From: NORP240 sp965222175
GTDB taxonomy: Bacteria > Pseudomonadota > Gammaproteobacteria > Pseudomonadales > Pseudohongiellaceae
Assembly (NCBI GenBank): GCA_965222175.1
Contig: OZ244938.1
Location: forward strand, 4,030,001 to 4,094,000
DNA length: 64,000 bases
Direction of reading: 5' to 3'
The position numbers and the translations under genes are program-made. A model generated the notes under the pieces. The model worked only from the letters and a program-made list of their open reading frames with translations, did no database searches and was not told where the DNA came from. Each line of letters starts with the position of its first letter. Position 1 is the first letter of the stretch. Of the stretch, positions 61,378-64,000 are shown in pieces.

Positions 61378-61664
61378 CTAGGGAACCTCTGTTTAATTAT
61401 GGAAGTGCTCTGCGGGAGTCTGTCGGGCGCCACTGCAAGGCGTCGTGCGCAGGTAATGGCCGTCGCCCTTGCCAAGCGCGACAACACCGCAGTGGTGCCC
61501 GACAGGCCCCGCCCGAAGGGGCTTTCAGGCGAGCCCACTGCCCTTGCTGGGTCAAAAAGGGTTGTCTCGCCTTGACAGGCCGACGCATGCCGGCGGCAAG
61601 ACGCCTCGTCAGTGAACTCGCCTGAAAGCCAGAGTATTTCCATAATTAATCAGAGGTTCCCTAG
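61378..61664. mobile_element. MITE-like element, 279 bp, with CTAG target duplication
   Basis: 61382-61660 is bounded by inverted repeats GGAACCTCTG(T/A)TTAATTA followed by TGGAA (about 28 of 32 bases match). CTAG is duplicated outside (61378-61381, 61661-61664). No transposase is encoded. Two further internal stem pairs exist: CTGTCGGGCGCCACTGC (61420-61436) with its near-complement at 61489-61505 (16 of 17), and GGCTTTCAGGCGAG (61520-61533) with its perfect complement at 61617-61630. The terminal sequence resembles IS5-type ends by memory. A single-strand form would fold strongly. Confidence 0.8.
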
Positions 61665-61799
61665 ATCCTTACTCACTCCTATTGAATGCAAACATTGGCA
61701 CTATCCTGTTATTATCCCCTGGACTATTCATCCCTGGTCTGGCTCTTGTCGCCTGGCACTTTCTTTCAAAACCTGAAATCGGCACTTTGTGGAGAGACT

Positions 61800-62669
61800 A
61801 TGAAATACTTCCTGGCAATCTGTATCTGTCTGACTTGCTTCGGCCTGTTCAATTCTAACGCCCTGGCAGCTTTTTACGATTCGAGCACCGGGACCCTGCA
61901 TTTATCAGCCGTGTTTGACGGCGAAAAGACGTGGCTTGATGCGGTCATAACCTTGCATCCAGATGGCACCTATTCGATTGACGGTGAAGAGTCTGTTTTG
62001 CCGTTCCGTTGTGAATCAAACTTCGACGAACAGACGCTTACACTGATTTCCGAAGGCATGAACCCAGAGGAGATCAATGACGTACTGGGATGCCGATGGT
62101 CTTATTATTCATCGAATAGGTTTTCGTTGTCACCAAGTGAAACCTATACCTGGGTTGACTCAAATTGCACCCAACTTCATGTTTCTCCGGATGTTGGCAA
62201 TCAGAATCTATTCCATGAATCCCTGCTTTATGTATCCAGTTGCGATCTGAATCCTGACCGGAACGGACTCTATGACCTGACTGCCCCAAGATTCATCATT
62301 CAAATGGCCGTGATAGACGATATTGTCGCTGCCCCGGACGTCATTCTCGAGTTCAATACGTTGGCTCAGACTATTAAATTGATTTCTGCAGTAGAGAAAA
62401 CTTTGGCTGATCCACCAGAGGTTTGCGGCCTGTTTTCACAGGATATCCTTGATACGGCAGTGGGCTCCGCTACCACGCTCGATGAATTGGCGAATATCAT
62501 GGGCTGCCAATGGACCTACAATATTGTCACTACGAATCCTGACGCCTCGAGTACCAGTCAGGTATTCTGGGATCATGAATGTAATTCAATATTCGTATTC
62601 ATAGATCAGAATTCGGGATTGATAAGCGGCATGCAATTTGACTATCGCCAAACGGGCTGCGGTTTTTGA
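61800..62669 (+). CDS. Exported protein of unknown function
   Basis: A 289-residue protein with a Sec signal (YFLAICICLTCFGLFNSNAL, cleavage near ALA-AF). The mature part has two weakly similar halves, each with a conserved Cys pair and an NDVLGCRWSYYSS or ANIMGCQWTYNIV segment and TYTWVDSNC or SQVFWDHEC. This implies an internal duplication of a disulfide-containing beta-rich domain. ATG 61800 has GGAGAG upstream. Solitary gene; family unknown. Confidence 0.65.
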   Translation: MKYFLAICICLTCFGLFNSNALAAFYDSSTGTLHLSAVFDGEKTWLDAVITLHPDGTYSIDGEESVLPFRCESNFDEQTLTLISEGMNPEEINDVLGCRWSYYSSNRFSLSPSETYTWVDSNCTQLHVSPDVGNQNLFHESLLYVSSCDLNPDRNGLYDLTAPRFIIQMAVIDDIVAAPDVILEFNTLAQTIKLISAVEKTLADPPEVCGLFSQDILDTAVGSATTLDELANIMGCQWTYNIVTTNPDASSTSQVFWDHECNSIFVFIDQNSGLISGMQFDYRQTGCGF

Positions 62670-62690
62670 ATGATAGGAGTCAATCGACTG

Positions 62691-62732
62691 AGGTCAGAGT
62701 AAGACTACAGTACTGCATTTTTACTCTGACCT
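62691..62732. terminator. REP-like palindrome acting as a bidirectional terminator
   Basis: AGGTCAGAGTAA and TTACTCTGACCT pair perfectly around an 18-base loop, between convergent genes ending at 62669 and 62777, with TTTT on the loop side. Same sequence family as the half-sites at 59281 and 61352. Confidence 0.7.
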
Positions 62733-62776
62733 TGGTTCTCCAGACCAAATTTTCCAGGTACAAATAAAACTATTCG

Positions 62777-63739
62777 CTATTTTAACTCCGCAACCACAAC
62801 GAACGGCCCCTGCTTATTACTGCTGCCCATGAAAACTGCTTCTCCGATGGACAGAGACTCGCTCTCGACGAATTCTGCCAGCACTTTTTCATAGTCCGCG
62901 GAAAGGTCAAGACTGAAATTGAGGCCTTCATCGGTCTGGTCCAGGGTTTTTTTCATGTATCCCTTGTTGGCATAGGCAACAATTCGATCAGCATAAATGT
63001 CAACGATTATCACGCTGCCGGCACCAGTCGCGTCGCGTATTTCACGTAGCGTTTTCCGAACGTCTTCCTCCGACAGATACAGGGTAACGCCCTCCCACAG
63101 AAAAACTGTCTGCTTGGCTGTGTTGAATCCAGACTCGACTAATTTATCCACTATGCTGTCCTTGCCGAATTCTACACTTACATAGCTGACATGATCACGG
63201 CTGATCCCAGCTGCATCCAGGCAGGCGATTTTATGGCTTTGCACGGCGGGCTGATCGAGTTCGAAAAACGAAATGCCCGGCTTCTGCAACTCCCCATAGG
63301 CCCTGGTGTCATATCCGGCGCCCAACACCACGAACTGCTGGGCCGATTCAATACTTCTCTCTATGATGCGATCAATATAGAGCGTTCTGGCCGTTATAAG
63401 ATCAGCAAAGGCTTCAGAACCAGGTTCCGGCACCCGTGGATAAATGCTGTATCGCCCTGAAATCTTCGCCTTCACCCACAGCGGAAACAGGCACGCCCAC
63501 AGGCCAGGCAGTGAAGTGTTTGGCAGAACCTTGGCCAGTTTTGCGGTTGCCTCGTCCTTTCGCAGTCCGAAAACATGCATGGTCCAGCGACCATTCACGA
63601 CTTCAATGGCGGTCAAGGAAAGGTCAAGCTTTTTGCTGACTATGACCTGTTTGTAGAAAACAAGCAGCGCACCGATAACGGCGAGGGGAATAAACAGAAT
63701 CTGGAGTGGAATAACAACGATAATGCTCAATATGTTCAA
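62777..63739 (-). CDS. SAM-dependent methyltransferase (leucine carboxyl methyltransferase/TIGR00027 type)
   Basis: A 320-residue protein from a TTG at 63739 that has GGAGGAG eight bases upstream; longer frame-open starts lie in sequence without coding character. An N-terminal hydrophobic segment (IVVIPLQILFIPLAVIGALLVFY) anchors it to the membrane. The methyltransferase core has FVVLGAGYDTRAYGEL, FFELDQPAVQSHK and VFLWEGVTLYLSEEDVRKTL, the signature of the PPM/LCMT-like O-methyltransferase family. Substrate unknown. Confidence 0.85.
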   Translation of the reverse strand: MNILSIIVVIPLQILFIPLAVIGALLVFYKQVIVSKKLDLSLTAIEVVNGRWTMHVFGLRKDEATAKLAKVLPNTSLPGLWACLFPLWVKAKISGRYSIYPRVPEPGSEAFADLITARTLYIDRIIERSIESAQQFVVLGAGYDTRAYGELQKPGISFFELDQPAVQSHKIACLDAAGISRDHVSYVSVEFGKDSIVDKLVESGFNTAKQTVFLWEGVTLYLSEEDVRKTLREIRDATGAGSVIIVDIYADRIVAYANKGYMKKTLDQTDEGLNFSLDLSADYEKVLAEFVESESLSIGEAVFMGSSNKQGPFVVVAELK

Positions 63740-64000
63740 AAAAATTACTCCTCCTATTGACCCATGTGCTGGATCGGGTAAAGCTGCGGGTACGCCAGCC
63801 CTGGAGCTTGTGCAGGATTCATCACTTGTCGTGAATCCCTTTCCCCTGAAGTATGCGCGACCTGGACCTGGCGATTCGCGACAACCGGGTCTTTGCTTGC
63901 CTGGCACTGGAAATGAAATAAATGTAACCACGTTTGCGTCCAGGGGTCAGGCTCTCAAATGCACTTTTAAGCTCAGCATCCCTGGAAAGCGTTTCGGTCA
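63740..64000. other. Right-edge region without an assignable gene
   Basis: About 260 bases upstream of the methyltransferase. It contains the promoter region of that gene and perhaps a gene beginning beyond the edge. No complete feature is visible. Confidence 0.3.

Overview
The window looks like a chromosome segment of a marine-type gammaproteobacterium of roughly 50 percent GC. This is an inference from LysR/AraC/Crp regulators, DODA/DoxX, pirin and arylsulfatase genes, and IS256, IS3 and IS66 elements; no rRNA or complete tRNA is present to confirm taxonomy. Much of it is accessory DNA: two tandem integrations at a tRNA-Phe 3' end, four insertion sequences, one decayed IS, and several broken genes.

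Layout. (1) 1-2258: right end of an integrative element with a truncated gene, an AlpA-type regulator, a tyrosine integrase and a 53-bp piece of a tRNA-Phe 3' end. (2) 2213-16088: a 13.9-kb element bounded by identical 46-bp tRNA-Phe fragments. It carries its own integrase (interrupted by an in-frame TAG), an IS256 element containing a partial tandem duplication, two related small proteins of probable DUF6626 type, a possible HUH Rep protein, unknown genes, two IS3 elements and, at its right end, a compact peptide-modification cluster: a 25-codon precursor-like ORF, a radical SAM/SPASM-like enzyme, a PqqD-like recognition protein and a PhyH-type Fe(II)/2-oxoglutarate oxygenase. (3) 16141-19199: DODA dioxygenase, DoxX, TRIC channel and LysR, closed by a third, decayed att-like sequence (19291-19458). 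(4) 19529-26762: LysR/FMN reductase/DoxX, Tat-exported TIM-barrel and amine oxidase proteins, SRPBCC and ABM proteins. (5) 26943-38895: a redox cluster. A leftward operon encodes a catalase-like protein, an unknown protein, a DyP-type peroxidase and a 1050-residue TIR/cyclase-like/STAND/TPR protein; a divergent operon encodes a GMC oxidoreductase (frameshifted), a metallophosphoesterase and a lipase (in-frame TAG). (6) 39358-42513: an FAD oxidoreductase, glycosyltransferase and TauD-type oxygenase operon. (7) 42668-50400: two GNAT genes, IS66, small unknown proteins, a serine hydrolase, and an amidohydrolase stub beside a decayed IS3. (8) 50401-63739: ICMT, Crp, isochorismatase, pirin, LysR, AraC, NmrA-like, DUF4345-like, a bactofilin-like membrane protein, an MBL hydrolase, an arylsulfatase, a MITE-like element and a methyltransferase.

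The two strongest candidates for an undescribed system are the mobile RiPP-like cluster at 13394-15498, and the operon linking two haem peroxidase-type proteins to a TIR/STAND sensor protein at 28248-34599. Functions are family-level assignments made by reading motifs; no database search was run.
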